Of a DNA stretch of 64,000 nucleotides, positions 1 to 8,507 are shown piece by piece. Positions within the stretch are counted from its first letter, which is position 1; each line of letters opens with the position of its first letter. The notes beneath the pieces are model-generated. The model ran no database searches and was not told the origin of the DNA. It saw only the letters and a program-made list of their open reading frames with translations. Source of the DNA: Ktedonosporobacter rubrisoli (GTDB lineage: Bacteria; Chloroflexota; Ktedonobacteria; Ktedonobacterales; Ktedonobacteraceae). Both the position numbers and the translations under genes were made by a program. The stretch spans positions 2,418,001 to 2,482,000 of the forward strand of contig NZ_CP035758.1 in assembly GCF_004208415.1 (NCBI RefSeq), read 5' to 3'.

Positions 1-543
1 TTGGGCGGCTATCTCTTGGGGAAAGCGGGCGCGCAAGGGACGCGCCGGGACGCCTACAGCAATCGTGTAAGGATCAATATCGTGAGTCACTACCGCGCCT
101 GCGCCGATGACCGCTCCCGTGCCGATGGTATTACCGGGTAGGATGATGGCGTTGCGCCCAATCCATACATCGTGACCGATAGTTACGTGCTGAGCACGGC
201 GGCGCTCGAAAATACTTTCATCATCGGTGGGGGCAAAGCCATAACTGACCCGCCGATAGGTTGCATGATGCTGCATTACCCGCTCCATTGGATGATTACC
301 GGGATTGATGCAGACGTGCGAGGCAATTGAGCAGAACTTACCAATAGTCGCGTAGTTAATTTCCACGCTATCACCGGTGTAGGAATAATCACCGATGCTT
401 GTTTCTTGAATAACCGACCCCGCGCCGATGGCCGTCCAATCGCCGCAGGTGCTCTCAATGAGGCGCGCGCTAGGATGAATGCCCAGCGGTTCTGAGAGGG
501 CATGTTGCCATTGCGGGACCACTTCTTCAAGCCTTTCTCTCAT
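1..543 (-). CDS. Hexapeptide-repeat acetyltransferase, C-terminus beyond window
   Basis: The frame opens with ATG at 543 and runs off the window start without a stop, giving 181 visible codons. It carries the imperfect hexapeptide repeats of left-handed beta-helix acyltransferases, for example TIGHDVWIGRNAIILPGNTI followed by GTGAVIGAGAVVTHD and the closing GVPARPLR. It resembles the DapH/DapD/GlmU-like group and in particular the phosphonate-cluster-associated transferases, judged from the N-terminal layout and the NPGNHPMERVMQHH segment. Such enzymes move an acetyl group from acetyl-CoA to a small acceptor. The acceptor cannot be read from the sequence, and no phosphonate genes are visible beside it. 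Family assignment is confident; substrate is unknown. Confidence 0.85.
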   Translation of the reverse strand, partial: MRERLEEVVPQWQHALSEPLGIHPSARLIESTCGDWTAIGAGSVIQETSIGDYSYTGDSVEINYATIGKFCSIASHVCINPGNHPMERVMQHHATYRRVSYGFAPTDDESIFERRRAQHVTIGHDVWIGRNAIILPGNTIGTGAVIGAGAVVTHDIDPYTIAVGVPARPLRARFPQEIAAQ

Positions 544-822
544 AGATATATCCCTTTCTATTGAAGAGATTGATTTTTTGCCAGAGTAAGCAAATATAGT
601 AACTTTATAGCGCATAAGTGTTAAGAGGCGTGTTAAATAAACACAAAGTTTCGTTTAACTTTGCCCGAATCTGTGAAATGCTGGCTGGCTCTTGAGCGTG
701 CTTGCTATGAAGTAAGGGACGCTGCTACTGCCGAAAAAGTTTGAAGGCCTGCCGTCCAGTGGAGAGACCTTCAACAAATCAGTTGCTCAATGCTTTGTTC
801 CAGTGTGGCTGTCCAGCAGGTT

Positions 823-1260
823 TTAGAGCCCCTGCTCCGGTACGCGGTATGGCTGCAAGGTGGCACGTACATTAGCATCAACAAAGAAGTAGATCAGGAT
901 GGCGGCGGTGAGAATTACATCTCCAATGATCGTCCATAAGGGAGTGGAAGAGGTCGCTATTTCTGCGATACCTGCCAGGAAGCCGATGATTTCAAGTCCA
1001 ATTGTTGCCCAATAAGCCCAGAATTGGAGCTTCCACAGTCCCCAGGCCACGAAAAAGGAGACCACTCCTATGATCACAAAAATGCAGCCCAGGAGGGCGT
1101 TAGACAAAACACCTTCCCCATTTCCGTAGAATGCATACATGGCCTGGGCCGATTGTAGCAAAAAGATCAGGCTAAAGATAATGGACGCAATACCCTGTAC
1201 AATCATGAGAATAGCAACAATTGTGATCCCTAGCGGTCGTTTAGGAAGCATATCTGTCAT
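823..1260 (-). CDS. Small multi-pass membrane protein, unknown function
   Basis: An open frame extends up to 1383, but the ATG at 1260 is the better start: it gives a protein of 145 residues (MTDMLPKRPLGITIVAIL...) whose first membrane segment follows directly, while the upstream extension has no membrane or domain character. Four hydrophobic segments are visible (about residues 10-32, 50-75, 80-100 and 108-130), so it is an integral membrane protein. Similar short four-helix proteins are common as uncharacterised genes in soil bacteria. No catalytic motif is seen and the neighbours give no functional hint. Confidence 0.7.
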   Translation of the reverse strand: MTDMLPKRPLGITIVAILMIVQGIASIIFSLIFLLQSAQAMYAFYGNGEGVLSNALLGCIFVIIGVVSFFVAWGLWKLQFWAYWATIGLEIIGFLAGIAEIATSSTPLWTIIGDVILTAAILIYFFVDANVRATLQPYRVPEQGL

Positions 1261-1950
1261 TATGCACGCCTGCCTCTCTTGTTTAAGGCCAGGTGAAGCT
1301 CTACTATTAGCGGGGCAGAAGATACAAGCAATAGCTAAACTTTGTATGCTGTGTAGCCAACCAATGCTTGCACGAAATGTCATCAGCTAGCCTGGGCCGT
1401 TCTTGCGACTCCCGCTTCTATTAGAGAATATATCCACCTGGCTTGACGCATCATCAGGTCACGTGATAGAGACACTTGGGCCGAAGCTTGTCCTTACGAT
1501 TTCTGGCTATAAATGCGCTACGAGGTTCTACGTCTGCTGTACCGAGGTTATTTGTCCTTACAAAAATTTGTTTGAGCTTTTTGAGGTGCGCACAGTTTAA
1601 TGCATTGAGCCAACCATCTAATTATAATACATTCATCAAGATAGAGAAAAAAATCCCACCTGGGATTAGCAATTTCGGCCAGCTCTCCCATTTTGGCTAT
1701 GATGGGGGCAGCTCGGCTTTTGTGCCTTGTAACCGAACGCGGAAAAGCTTGGGTGCGCATCAGGGCTTTCCAGTTCTCCAAAACGGGATTGGTGAGGGCT
1801 TCGTAGTCGTCAGGTGGCACACTCTAGAGAAGTGGAAATTTATTACCTTTATTAACACATTTGTCACTGCCAGGTTGGGAGTATATAATTGAGAAGTTGG
1901 CGTGGGCTTAGGAAGGGAAGAAGGTAAAATTTGCTAAGTGTGAGGAAGTT
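1261..1950. other. Gene-free stretch
   Basis: No convincing gene. A 90-codon minus frame at 1548-1820 and overlapping plus frames have no start context and no recognisable domain. The last 20 bases supply the ribosome binding site of the following acetyltransferase gene (GAGGAAG, 5 bases before its ATG). Confidence 0.5.
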
Positions 1951-2469
1951 ATGATTATTTTAGAGACAGAGCATTTGTTATTCCGACCATTGACGATCAC
2001 CGACCTTGATGATATGACAACGCTTTATTCTGATCCCGAAGTGATGCGCTTCCTGGGCGGTCCCCGCAGCCGCTCTCAGGTCCAGCTTGCTTTGAACAGA
2101 TATATACAAGAATACCAGATCTATGGGCATTCGTTCTTTGCAACGCTACTTAAAGAGAACCAGAAGTTTATCGGGCATTGTGGGCTGCTAAACCAGGAGG
2201 TAGAAGGGCAACCAGAGATCGAACTGGCTTATGTGCTTGCTCAGCCCTACTGGCAACATGGCCTGGCCCTGGAAGGCACGCAGGCGCTGAGAGATTATGG
2301 GCTGCAGCAATTAGGTTTCCCCCGTTTAATCTCCTTGATCCCGGCTGACAATCAGGCCTCCATCCATATCGCTGAAAAAATTGGTATGCAATATGAGCGC
2401 GATATCGAGCAGTGGGGACAAAGTTTTGGCCTCTACGTTGTGAAACAGCCTCAACATGCCAATGCTTAA
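1951..2469 (+). CDS. GNAT-family N-acetyltransferase (RimJ/RimL-like)
   Basis: A complete 172-residue protein, the normal length for this family. It starts TEHLLFRPLTITDLDDM, the typical opening of RimJ/RimL-type GNATs, has IGHCGLL at the central beta-strand, and ends with the acetyl-CoA-site region and the DNQASIHIAEKIGMQYE motif near residues 142-158. These enzymes acetylate protein N-termini or small amines; the acceptor is not deducible here. The start is supported by GAGGAAG just upstream. It stands alone and is followed by a terminator-like structure. Confidence 0.88.
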   Translation: MIILETEHLLFRPLTITDLDDMTTLYSDPEVMRFLGGPRSRSQVQLALNRYIQEYQIYGHSFFATLLKENQKFIGHCGLLNQEVEGQPEIELAYVLAQPYWQHGLALEGTQALRDYGLQQLGFPRLISLIPADNQASIHIAEKIGMQYERDIEQWGQSFGLYVVKQPQHANA

Positions 2470-2501
2470 TAAATAAAAAAAGCTATCCCAAAGGATTGAC
2501 T

Positions 2502-2608
2502 AAGGAAGCGGATAAAGCCTTAAAACGCGGGAAGAGACTGCATATTGCGCTACTTCAGCTCAATATGTACCAAACTCGTTTAGGCTTCTCCGCTTCCTTG
2601 TATTTTTT
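2502..2608 (+). terminator. Long-stem terminator-like structure after the GNAT gene
   Basis: AAGGAAGCGGA (2502-2512) pairs with TCCGCTTCCTT (2589-2599), and the adjacent AAGCC/GGCTT extends the stem. About 63 bases lie between the arms and TTTTTT follows at 2603-2608. The loop is long for a simple intrinsic terminator, so another structured RNA is possible. Confidence 0.4.
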
Positions 2609-2951
2609 GCCTTATCTTTTTGCTGAGATCCATATATACTAACGCAATATAGTTTTCTCTAGAGGGCCAATCCACGAACTTGCTTTTTTTATGTTATACT
2701 CTTTGACAAGAGATGGATTAGCTACTTGTGGCCCAAAGACGGCTAAAGCTATTTTTCATTCCTGGAGTGATAACTGGGTTTATTCCTGTTCAGTGAAGTA
2801 TACCCACGTATTGAGCTATTTATCTCTATTCATGCGGAAGCGTGCCTGAATGCCAGCTCAGGAAGGAACCGCTAAGTCAAGCATTCCGGCAAGGATGCAT
2901 ATGCATTTCGCACTATGGTTGTTCTCTATCGCGGAAAGGAAAGGGTTTTTT

Positions 2952-3134
2952 ATGCTGGAAACTGCAGAGCTTACTGAATCAACCTGGCAGTCTGATGAGC
3001 AAAACGACTTTGAATTGGACATACGTATAGAGACAGAGCCTATGGTGCAGGCACAGCTTATTCCTGATCAAGGTCTGAGTTGGAGAACATGCCCCTCAGT
3101 ATGCATTACCTGCCATCCCGGTTTCTGCTACTAA
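2952..3134 (+). CDS. FxLD-type class I lanthipeptide precursor candidate
   Basis: A 60-residue peptide with a clear ribosome binding site (AAGGAAAGGG, 6 bases before the ATG at 2952). The first ~40 residues are acidic and contain DFELDIRIETE at residues 19-29, which fits the F-x-L-D leader box that class I lanthipeptide dehydratases recognise. The C-terminal 20 residues (GLSWRTCPSVCITCHPGFCY) hold four Cys plus Ser/Thr residues, as expected of a lanthionine-forming core. An in-frame extension upstream to 2850 is not supported by a ribosome binding site. A perfect 19-bp inverted repeat terminates the gene. No LanB, LanC, protease or transporter gene lies in the window, so the modifying enzymes would have to be encoded elsewhere. 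Leader and core were recognised by eye; product and activity are inferred. Confidence 0.65.
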   Translation: MLETAELTESTWQSDEQNDFELDIRIETEPMVQAQLIPDQGLSWRTCPSVCITCHPGFCY

Positions 3135-3170
3135 ACAGCATTTAAAATGAGCATTTAAAGCTTAGTATCC

Positions 3171-3215
3171 TAATAGAGAAGGAATCACCCTCTAAAGGTG
3201 ATTCCTTCTCTATTA
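3171..3215. terminator. Bidirectional terminator
   Basis: Perfect 19-bp inverted repeat: left arm 3171-3189, 7-base loop, right arm 3197-3215. It lies between the convergent precursor-peptide gene (plus) and the glutamine-synthetase-family gene (minus), so it can serve both. Confidence 0.8.
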
Positions 3216-3220
3216 CGTTT

Positions 3221-4600
3221 TTAGTAGTCTTCCAGATATTCGTGCAACTGCCAGTTAAGAGCTGCAGCCTTTGCCTGTTGCTCAACGTACTCGGTCTGGC
3301 GGGCGAGCTCGTAGCGCTTGGTTGTGATAAAAATTTCAGTGAACTCTTCTCCCAGTATCTCGCGCAAGGCACTATTGTCTTCCAGGGCAAGCAAGGCCTC
3401 AGCAAGATTTGCCGGTAGGGCGGCGAAGTCTTTGGTCTCGCCGGCCGGCTGACTTACCAGGGCTGGCGGTTTCTGCGCATCCTTTAATCCCAGGAGGCCA
3501 GCCGCGAGAACGGCGGCGAGGGCAAGATATGGATTGCTCATGGCACAAGGCAGCCTGTTTTCCAGGTGGGTATTCTCATCGCGACTGTTTTTGGCACGAA
3601 TCAAGGCTGTACGATCATCAAGGCCCCAGCTTGCATTGACCGGGGCGAAGGAATGTTCGATAAAGCGCTGAAAGCAGTTAGGTGTAGGAGCCACAAGGGC
3701 CATCGTTGCCGGCGCATGCTGTATCATGCCTTGCATAAAATGGTAGGCGATGGTAGAGAGCCCGTTAGCATCGTTATTATCGAGCAGAACGTTTTCCTCG
3801 CGCTCGTTGTAAAGACTAAGGTGTAGATGAGCGCCGGCGGCCGAGTAATTGGGAAAGGGCTTGGTCATAAAGGTAGCGTGATATCCTTGTTCCCTGGCGA
3901 TAGCTTTGACCCCTTGTTTAAAGGTAAAACCCTGGTCGCCGGCCTGAAGGCCCCGCTGCGGACCATAGGTGATTTCATATAGTCCTGGTCCATATTCACA
4001 ATTACAGGTTAAGATCTCTATGCCCATCTGAGGCAGCATGTCCATAATGCGTGCAGGCACAGGTACAGCAAAATTACTTTGATTATTGAAGATGTGCAAT
4101 CTCTCAAAAACAGGCTCTCGACTAGCCGCATCTTTCAGGAGATAAAATTCGTATTCCAGGGCCATCAAGGCTGTATAGCCCTCATCTTCCAGCTGCTTGA
4201 GTACGCGGCGCAAAACGAAGCGAGAAGCCGCCTCTAGCGGTGTTCCATCCGGCCAGTAGGGATCGCAAATAACGCGCGCCGTGTGAGGCAGCCAGGGCAC
4301 TACCTGCGCGGTGGAAAGGTCTGGCACAAGAATAGAATCGCCGTAATTTTTCTCGTCGCTATAATGGGTCCCGGGAACCAGGTCGGAACGACTATCAACA
4401 GTGACCATCAGGCCGATCATGCGCAGCCCTTCTATCGCGTAGCGTTTCCACTGGCTAAAAGGAATAATCTTCGAACGCGGCATTCCGCCCATATCGGCAA
4501 GTTCAAAGATCACATAACGAATGCCTTGCTGTTCCCAGCGTTGCGCAATTTCTTCAACGCGTTGGATATGAGAGGCCATGATAAGTACCATAATTGTCAA
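3221..4600 (-). CDS. Glutamine-synthetase-family enzyme (GlnA/PuuA-like)
   Basis: A 459-residue protein of normal family length. It shows the N-terminal beta-grasp region (RYVIFELADMGGMPRSKIIP), the metal/ATP-site segment with LEYEFYLL, GAHLHLSL, NCFQRF followed by APVNASWG, and LENRLPCAMSNPYLALAA near the C-terminus. These correspond to the conserved blocks of the glutamine synthetase fold. The sequence departs from classical GlnA (NCFQRF where NSYKRL is usual), which fits better with the gamma-glutamyl-polyamine/GlnT subgroup that ligates glutamate to an amine with ATP. No putrescine-pathway genes are adjacent. An alternative start is MASHIQRVEE eight codons in. Confidence 0.88.
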   Translation of the reverse strand: MTIMVLIMASHIQRVEEIAQRWEQQGIRYVIFELADMGGMPRSKIIPFSQWKRYAIEGLRMIGLMVTVDSRSDLVPGTHYSDEKNYGDSILVPDLSTAQVVPWLPHTARVICDPYWPDGTPLEAASRFVLRRVLKQLEDEGYTALMALEYEFYLLKDAASREPVFERLHIFNNQSNFAVPVPARIMDMLPQMGIEILTCNCEYGPGLYEITYGPQRGLQAGDQGFTFKQGVKAIAREQGYHATFMTKPFPNYSAAGAHLHLSLYNEREENVLLDNNDANGLSTIAYHFMQGMIQHAPATMALVAPTPNCFQRFIEHSFAPVNASWGLDDRTALIRAKNSRDENTHLENRLPCAMSNPYLALAAVLAAGLLGLKDAQKPPALVSQPAGETKDFAALPANLAEALLALEDNSALREILGEEFTEIFITTKRYELARQTEYVEQQAKAAALNWQLHEYLEDY

Positions 4601-4877
4601 ACCTCCTCTGTGGAGAATGTAGCCTTTTGGGAAAATATTGTTATACGCGTAAATAATTCTCTAGCTATCTTTTCCCTTCTACAAGTATGCAGAGTTATGT
4701 ACGTAGTATATATTTTGGGGAGAATAAACAGGTAAGCTTGCTTATAGAGCAGTACTTATAGATAAATTGATAGTCGCAAAAGTGATTTCTGCTGCCAGCA
4801 TACTTGATGGGAGGCAAAAGTGCTGCAAAACTGCCAGTGGCCAGTCAACAAACGCAAAAATGAGCAGCTCTTAAGGA

Positions 4878-5597
4878 CTATTCATGGCTATGTTTCCCAA
4901 GGAACCAGTCAATTGCCTCATGAACGATTGGAGATGGAATTGTATGAATGCCATTGAACTCGTGATACTTAACCTCGTATCCTTCACGCTTCAAGCGGGG
5001 CACGATCACTCTGCTACAGCGATCAATAGGGAGAACCGTATCGAATCTTCCATGAGATATATAAACGTAAGGTTTGCCTTGATATTGGGTTGGTCTCATA
5101 AAGCCAGGTGAGAAGGCAATAATGTGAGTGAAGAGATTTCCATTAGAGAGCCCTAACGAGAGAGCGTATGAGGCTCCATCGGAGAAGCCGCCAAGCGCCA
5201 GGTGCCCTGCGTCCACTCGATAGCGTTGAAAAAGTTGTGTCAGAGCCTGGTCCAGAAAGCTTACATCGGGGCCATAGCTATCTACAATCATATCCCAGGT
5301 GCTCAAGCGTGAGGCAGGAGCGAGCAAAAGCAGCCCCTGTTTATCGGCAAGGGGAAGCAAAGGGGCTAGCCCGTTATGGGCGGTGCCGCCAGCGCCGTGT
5401 AACATTACTATCAGTGGGGCTCGCGTGTTTGCCTTGTGGGTGGAAGGCACATAGCAGAGCGCATCGCGTTTATCATCCAACTTAAGTGGGTGTAAACCAG
5501 CAGGAAAGGCTTTGGCGCTTACTGACGTGGGTCGAGCCTGCAAGATGCCCAGTCGTGCGGGATGCTCATTCTGGACTTTTTTTTGCTCGAAAGCCAT
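4878..5597 (-). CDS. Alpha/beta-hydrolase, phospholipase/carboxylesterase type
   Basis: A 239-residue soluble hydrolase. PLIVMLHGAGGTA forms the oxyanion-hole region, GGFSDGASYALSLG is the nucleophile elbow (G-x-S-x-G), GRFDTVLPI supplies the acid, and the His lies in NGIHTIPSPIV near the C-terminus. The layout matches the Abhydrolase_2 / PHB-depolymerase-like esterases. No signal peptide is visible, so it is probably cytoplasmic. It hydrolyses an ester whose identity is unknown. It is a single gene, separated by about 280 bases from the upstream glutamine-synthetase-like gene. Confidence 0.85.
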   Translation of the reverse strand: MAFEQKKVQNEHPARLGILQARPTSVSAKAFPAGLHPLKLDDKRDALCYVPSTHKANTRAPLIVMLHGAGGTAHNGLAPLLPLADKQGLLLLAPASRLSTWDMIVDSYGPDVSFLDQALTQLFQRYRVDAGHLALGGFSDGASYALSLGLSNGNLFTHIIAFSPGFMRPTQYQGKPYVYISHGRFDTVLPIDRCSRVIVPRLKREGYEVKYHEFNGIHTIPSPIVHEAIDWFLGKHSHE

Positions 5598-5789
5598 TCT
5601 CTCTTATTTCCTCACTTTCGTGATGATTTGCATCTCTCTGGCTGTCTGCGGGCTTGCGTATCTTTCCCTCTCAGAAAACACGCTTTGTCACTGAAATGGG
5701 AGACAGTCTTTTGCGTAAACGGCAGCAATTTGAGGAAGATCAGCGTTGTTACCTCTTTATCTGCTCAAGCGTGTTGAGAAAACAGAATG

Positions 5790-5984
5790 CACCTCCAGGC
5801 CACTTAGCGCTATTGGGTCGCTCTACAGGCGTTGCTCAGGCAGATCCGATTACCTTGACCGGTCTCCCAGCCTGGCTATTGTGGCATCTAGCGTACCTCT
5901 GGCGTAATCCTTCCTGCCGGGAGCAAGCGCATACAATTAGTACTCGATTGGCTCTTCACAGGTTTGTTCGATCGTGAAACCTGA
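5790..5984 (+). pseudogene. Remnant of the C-terminus of a type II NADH dehydrogenase
   Basis: One frame reads GHLALLGRSTGVAQ and then LTGLPAWLLWHLAYLWRNP, which matches the C-terminal membrane-binding region of NDH-2 enzymes. A shift near 5930 into another frame gives LVLDWLFTGLFDRET followed by a stop at 5982, which is the usual NDH-2 ending. Nothing resembling the FAD or NADH-binding domains remains upstream. It is a short, frameshifted relic. The rest of the 5598-6129 interval shows nothing recognisable. Confidence 0.6.
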
Positions 5985-6129
5985 TAATTGAGCTTGAGCA
6001 CTGAATTATCACATTATAAGCAGAATCAGGAAACTGGCGTAAGAGTGAAAAAGGCTTCTGGAGGATGAACAAAACCCTTCTAATGTGAGAAGCCATATGT
6101 ATGGTATACTAAACCGGTGAGCTGCAAAT

Positions 6130-6981
6130 ATGCAAAAGAGATTATTTGAAACAGCACGAATTGATGAGCATATGAATACAGAAGAAATTCTTAGGACAAC
6201 AGCGCATCGTCCTTTCCCCCTGCCAGCCGGACCGTGGGTAATGACCCAGATCTGGCATCACTTACTCTTTGCTAACTGGCCGCTTCCTCCTGAAATGGTG
6301 CGTCCTTTAGTGCCGTCTCAACTCTCCCTGGATACCTTCGAGGGGCAGGCCTGGATTAGTATCGTACCGTTTTATATGACCTATGTTCGCCCGCGCGGCG
6401 TGCCTTCCGTTCCCGGCATATCCAGGTTTCCCGAGTTGAATGTGCGCACCTATGTGAGCTTGCAAGGAATTCCCGGAGTTTACTTCTTTAGTCTGGATGC
6501 TGGCAGTGCGCTGGTGGTTGCTGCCGCACGTTTTATGACCTATTTGCCTTATTTTCAGGCACGCATGGAGTATCGCTTGCTGGGAGATATGATGTACTAC
6601 CGCAGCCATCGTACGCATAGCGGCGCTCCATCTGCTGATTTTGTGGCGGCTTATCGTCCAACCTCGGCAGCGAGCTCTACCAAGGCAGGCACGCTCGATT
6701 ACTGGTTAACCGAGCGCTATTGCCTCTATAGCATAACCCGAAAAGAGCATATCTTTCGTCTCCACATTCATCATCGCCCCTGGTCTCTTCAACTGGCTGA
6801 TGCTGAGCTTGAACTCAATACAATGGCTAGCGCTAGCAATATTCCGCTTCCCTCCCCTGTCGAGCGACCATTGCTGCGCTATGCGCAACGTCAGGAAGTG
6901 CTCATCTGGCCACCAGAAGTAGTCGCACCTGCAAATTCAGCTCCGCAAGAAACGGCGGGAGAAATTCCGCCCGGTTTATAA
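6130..6981 (+). CDS. DUF2071 (YqjF-like) protein
   Basis: A 283-residue protein with the DUF2071 signature: MTQIWHHLLFANWPLP, then PSQLSLDTFEGQAWISIVPF, RFPELNVRTYV, and YWLTERYCLYS in the second half. The family is widespread in bacteria and has no established biochemical role. A start at 6172 (MNTEEIL) is an alternative that would remove a poorly conserved N-terminal extension. The gene converges with the TetR gene, with a hairpin between them. Confidence 0.85.
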   Translation: MQKRLFETARIDEHMNTEEILRTTAHRPFPLPAGPWVMTQIWHHLLFANWPLPPEMVRPLVPSQLSLDTFEGQAWISIVPFYMTYVRPRGVPSVPGISRFPELNVRTYVSLQGIPGVYFFSLDAGSALVVAAARFMTYLPYFQARMEYRLLGDMMYYRSHRTHSGAPSADFVAAYRPTSAASSTKAGTLDYWLTERYCLYSITRKEHIFRLHIHHRPWSLQLADAELELNTMASASNIPLPSPVERPLLRYAQRQEVLIWPPEVVAPANSAPQETAGEIPPGL

Positions 6982-7001
6982 AAATGCGCCTGATCTCTAG
7001 A

Positions 7002-7025
7002 GGGTAAGTGCAGCCTGCGCTTACC
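7002..7025. terminator. Hairpin between convergent genes
   Basis: GGGTAAGTGCAG (7002-7013) and CTGCGCTTACCC (7014-7025 with a one-base offset) form a nearly perfect palindrome that overlaps the TAA stop of the minus-strand TetR gene. It lies between two convergent genes, so a shared terminator is likely, although there is no T-run. Confidence 0.4.
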
Positions 7026-7620
7026 CTGACCGGCTGAGCAGAGCCCGTTGGGCCGTGAGAATCTGTTCAATGTCTACCTTGCCGTCTGTCAAGAGAGCTT
7101 CAAGCGCACAGCCTTCCGCAATACCAAGTATAACGGTGACTAATCCTTCTGCCGTTACCCCTGGGAATCTTTCCGGCTCATTTTGTAAGAGCTCGCAAAC
7201 TGTGGGAAAAAATACTTGCTTGGCGCGCTCTATGGCCTGCCGAATATGCTCTTTAATCTCTGGATGATGCAAGCCCATGGTCCAGAAGGCAAAAAATACT
7301 TCAAGCTTTGTTGCGGCCTGATTATCATAGTAGGCATCGCGCAGATCGCGGCTTAATAGCAGCAATAGGCGTTCACGCGGCGGTAGATTCTTTGGCGCCT
7401 CCCACATTTCAAATAGGCCGTCGAGCAGCCAATCTAAGAGCGCGATGAGCAAGGCATCCTTAGATTTAAAATGAAAGAAGACCAGGCCTGTACTCAGGTT
7501 GGCCTCGTCGGCAACTTTGCGGATAGTCAAATGATCGAGATTTTCACGACTGGCTACCGTAAAAGCTGCCTCAATGATTTGCAGGCGGCGTTGGTCTTCC
7601 GCAACTTTTTTCCCTGGCAT
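7021..7620 (-). CDS. TetR-family transcriptional regulator
   Basis: A 199-residue regulator of usual length. The N-terminal helix-turn-helix is clear (IIEAAFTVASRENLDHLTIR, then KVADEANLSTGLVFFHFKSK at about residues 38-58). The C-terminal part resembles the TetR_C_6/BetI-like ligand domain. It is transcribed away from a nitroreductase and an MFS exporter gene, and the intergenic region carries two pseudo-palindromes, so it probably represses that divergent pair and is released by a toxic substrate of the pump. The ligand is unknown. Confidence 0.9.
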   Translation of the reverse strand: MPGKKVAEDQRRLQIIEAAFTVASRENLDHLTIRKVADEANLSTGLVFFHFKSKDALLIALLDWLLDGLFEMWEAPKNLPPRERLLLLLSRDLRDAYYDNQAATKLEVFFAFWTMGLHHPEIKEHIRQAIERAKQVFFPTVCELLQNEPERFPGVTAEGLVTVILGIAEGCALEALLTDGKVDIEQILTAQRALLSRSG

Positions 7621-7647
7621 GATCTATCCTTTTTCACTTCTTAAGAT

Positions 7648-7706
7648 ATTGACTAGTTGGTTAATGTAATGATATATTTTGCTTGGATATTAATTATGTG
7701 GTCAAT
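7648..7706. promoter_or_regulatory. Paired operator-like sites in the divergent promoter
   Basis: Site 1 (7648-7665, ATTGACTAGTTGGTTAAT) and site 2 (7689-7706, ATTAATTATGTGGTCAAT) are inverted copies of each other with the outer pattern ATTGACNANNTNNTTAAT. Each is also a rough palindrome of the TTRACYA type typical of TetR operators. They lie between the divergent TetR and nitroreductase genes. Confidence 0.5.
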
Positions 7707-7790
7707 ATATAGCGTTGGTTGGAGAATGTCAAGCTGTGCTAACGATAGTGTATTAGACAGGCCAGCCTTGCCAGTTTCCTGTATCAGAAA

Positions 7791-8420
7791 GTGATGGATT
7801 ACTTGTTACAGCACATTATAGACAATAATATGGCTGATGGCGAACAGACCACAAGCGTTTTCGCGACGATCAAGCGCCGCCGTAGCATTGGTAAAATGAC
7901 CGAAGAGGTGCCGACGCGCGAACAAATCGAAAGGATGTTAGAAGCTGCCGTCTATGCCCCAAATCATCATACTACTGAACCCTGGCGCTTTTTCGTCCTC
8001 CTTGGCCAGGCTCGACACGAGCTTGGTAAGATCATGCAACAGGCTCTAGCCGAGCAACTGCTTGAGACGACAAGCGAGAAGGCTCAGGCTCGTTTGAATA
8101 AGGCCAGGAATAAGCCGTTGCGGGCGCCAGTAATCATCATTGTCGTCTCTGTGCGCGCAGAGCGAGCTGGCGTCCAGGATATTGAAGATCTCGAAGCAAC
8201 TGCGGCAGCCGTACAAAATATGCTGCTCGTTGCCGAAGAGCTGGGATTAGCCTGTATATGGCGTACAGGTGATGCCGCCTATGCACCTCAGGTCAAGCGC
8301 TGGCTCGGGATTGCTGAAGAAGATCATATAGTGGCTTTGCTCGATGTAGGTTTTCCTGCTATCAAGCGCGAAGAGCATCCAGTGCGCTCTATTAAGGAGA
8401 AGACAATATGGCTTGACTGA
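7791..8420 (+). CDS. Nitroreductase-family flavoprotein
   Basis: A 209-residue FMN-dependent nitroreductase. The N-terminal FMN-phosphate motif is IKRRRSIGKM, followed by AAVYAPNHHTTEPWRFFVL, the standard substrate/FMN segment, and AVQNMLLVAEELGLACIWRTG in the dimer-interface helix. Start is uncertain: GTG at 7791 opens the frame, and ATG at 7830 (MADGEQTT) is equally possible. Such enzymes reduce nitro compounds or quinones with NAD(P)H. It lies divergently from the TetR gene and 87 bases before the MFS gene, which suggests a detoxification unit. Confidence 0.85.
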   Translation: MMDYLLQHIIDNNMADGEQTTSVFATIKRRRSIGKMTEEVPTREQIERMLEAAVYAPNHHTTEPWRFFVLLGQARHELGKIMQQALAEQLLETTSEKAQARLNKARNKPLRAPVIIIVVSVRAERAGVQDIEDLEATAAAVQNMLLVAEELGLACIWRTGDAAYAPQVKRWLGIAEEDHIVALLDVGFPAIKREEHPVRSIKEKTIWLD

Positions 8421-8507
8421 GCAGGAAGCCCATTCGTCTCTCTTTCTCCTTTGCAGGTTCTATGCATGCTCATGAAGAGCAGAGCTGATCCATATGGAGG
8501 AAATTGC

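Noticed and set aside
1476..1892. Overlapping open frames on both strands between the first membrane protein and the GNAT gene
   Set aside because: No start context, no family, and the two strands compete. Left as gene-free.
4283..4735. A 150-codon plus-strand frame
   Set aside because: It lies antisense to the well-supported glutamine-synthetase-family gene and has no domain.
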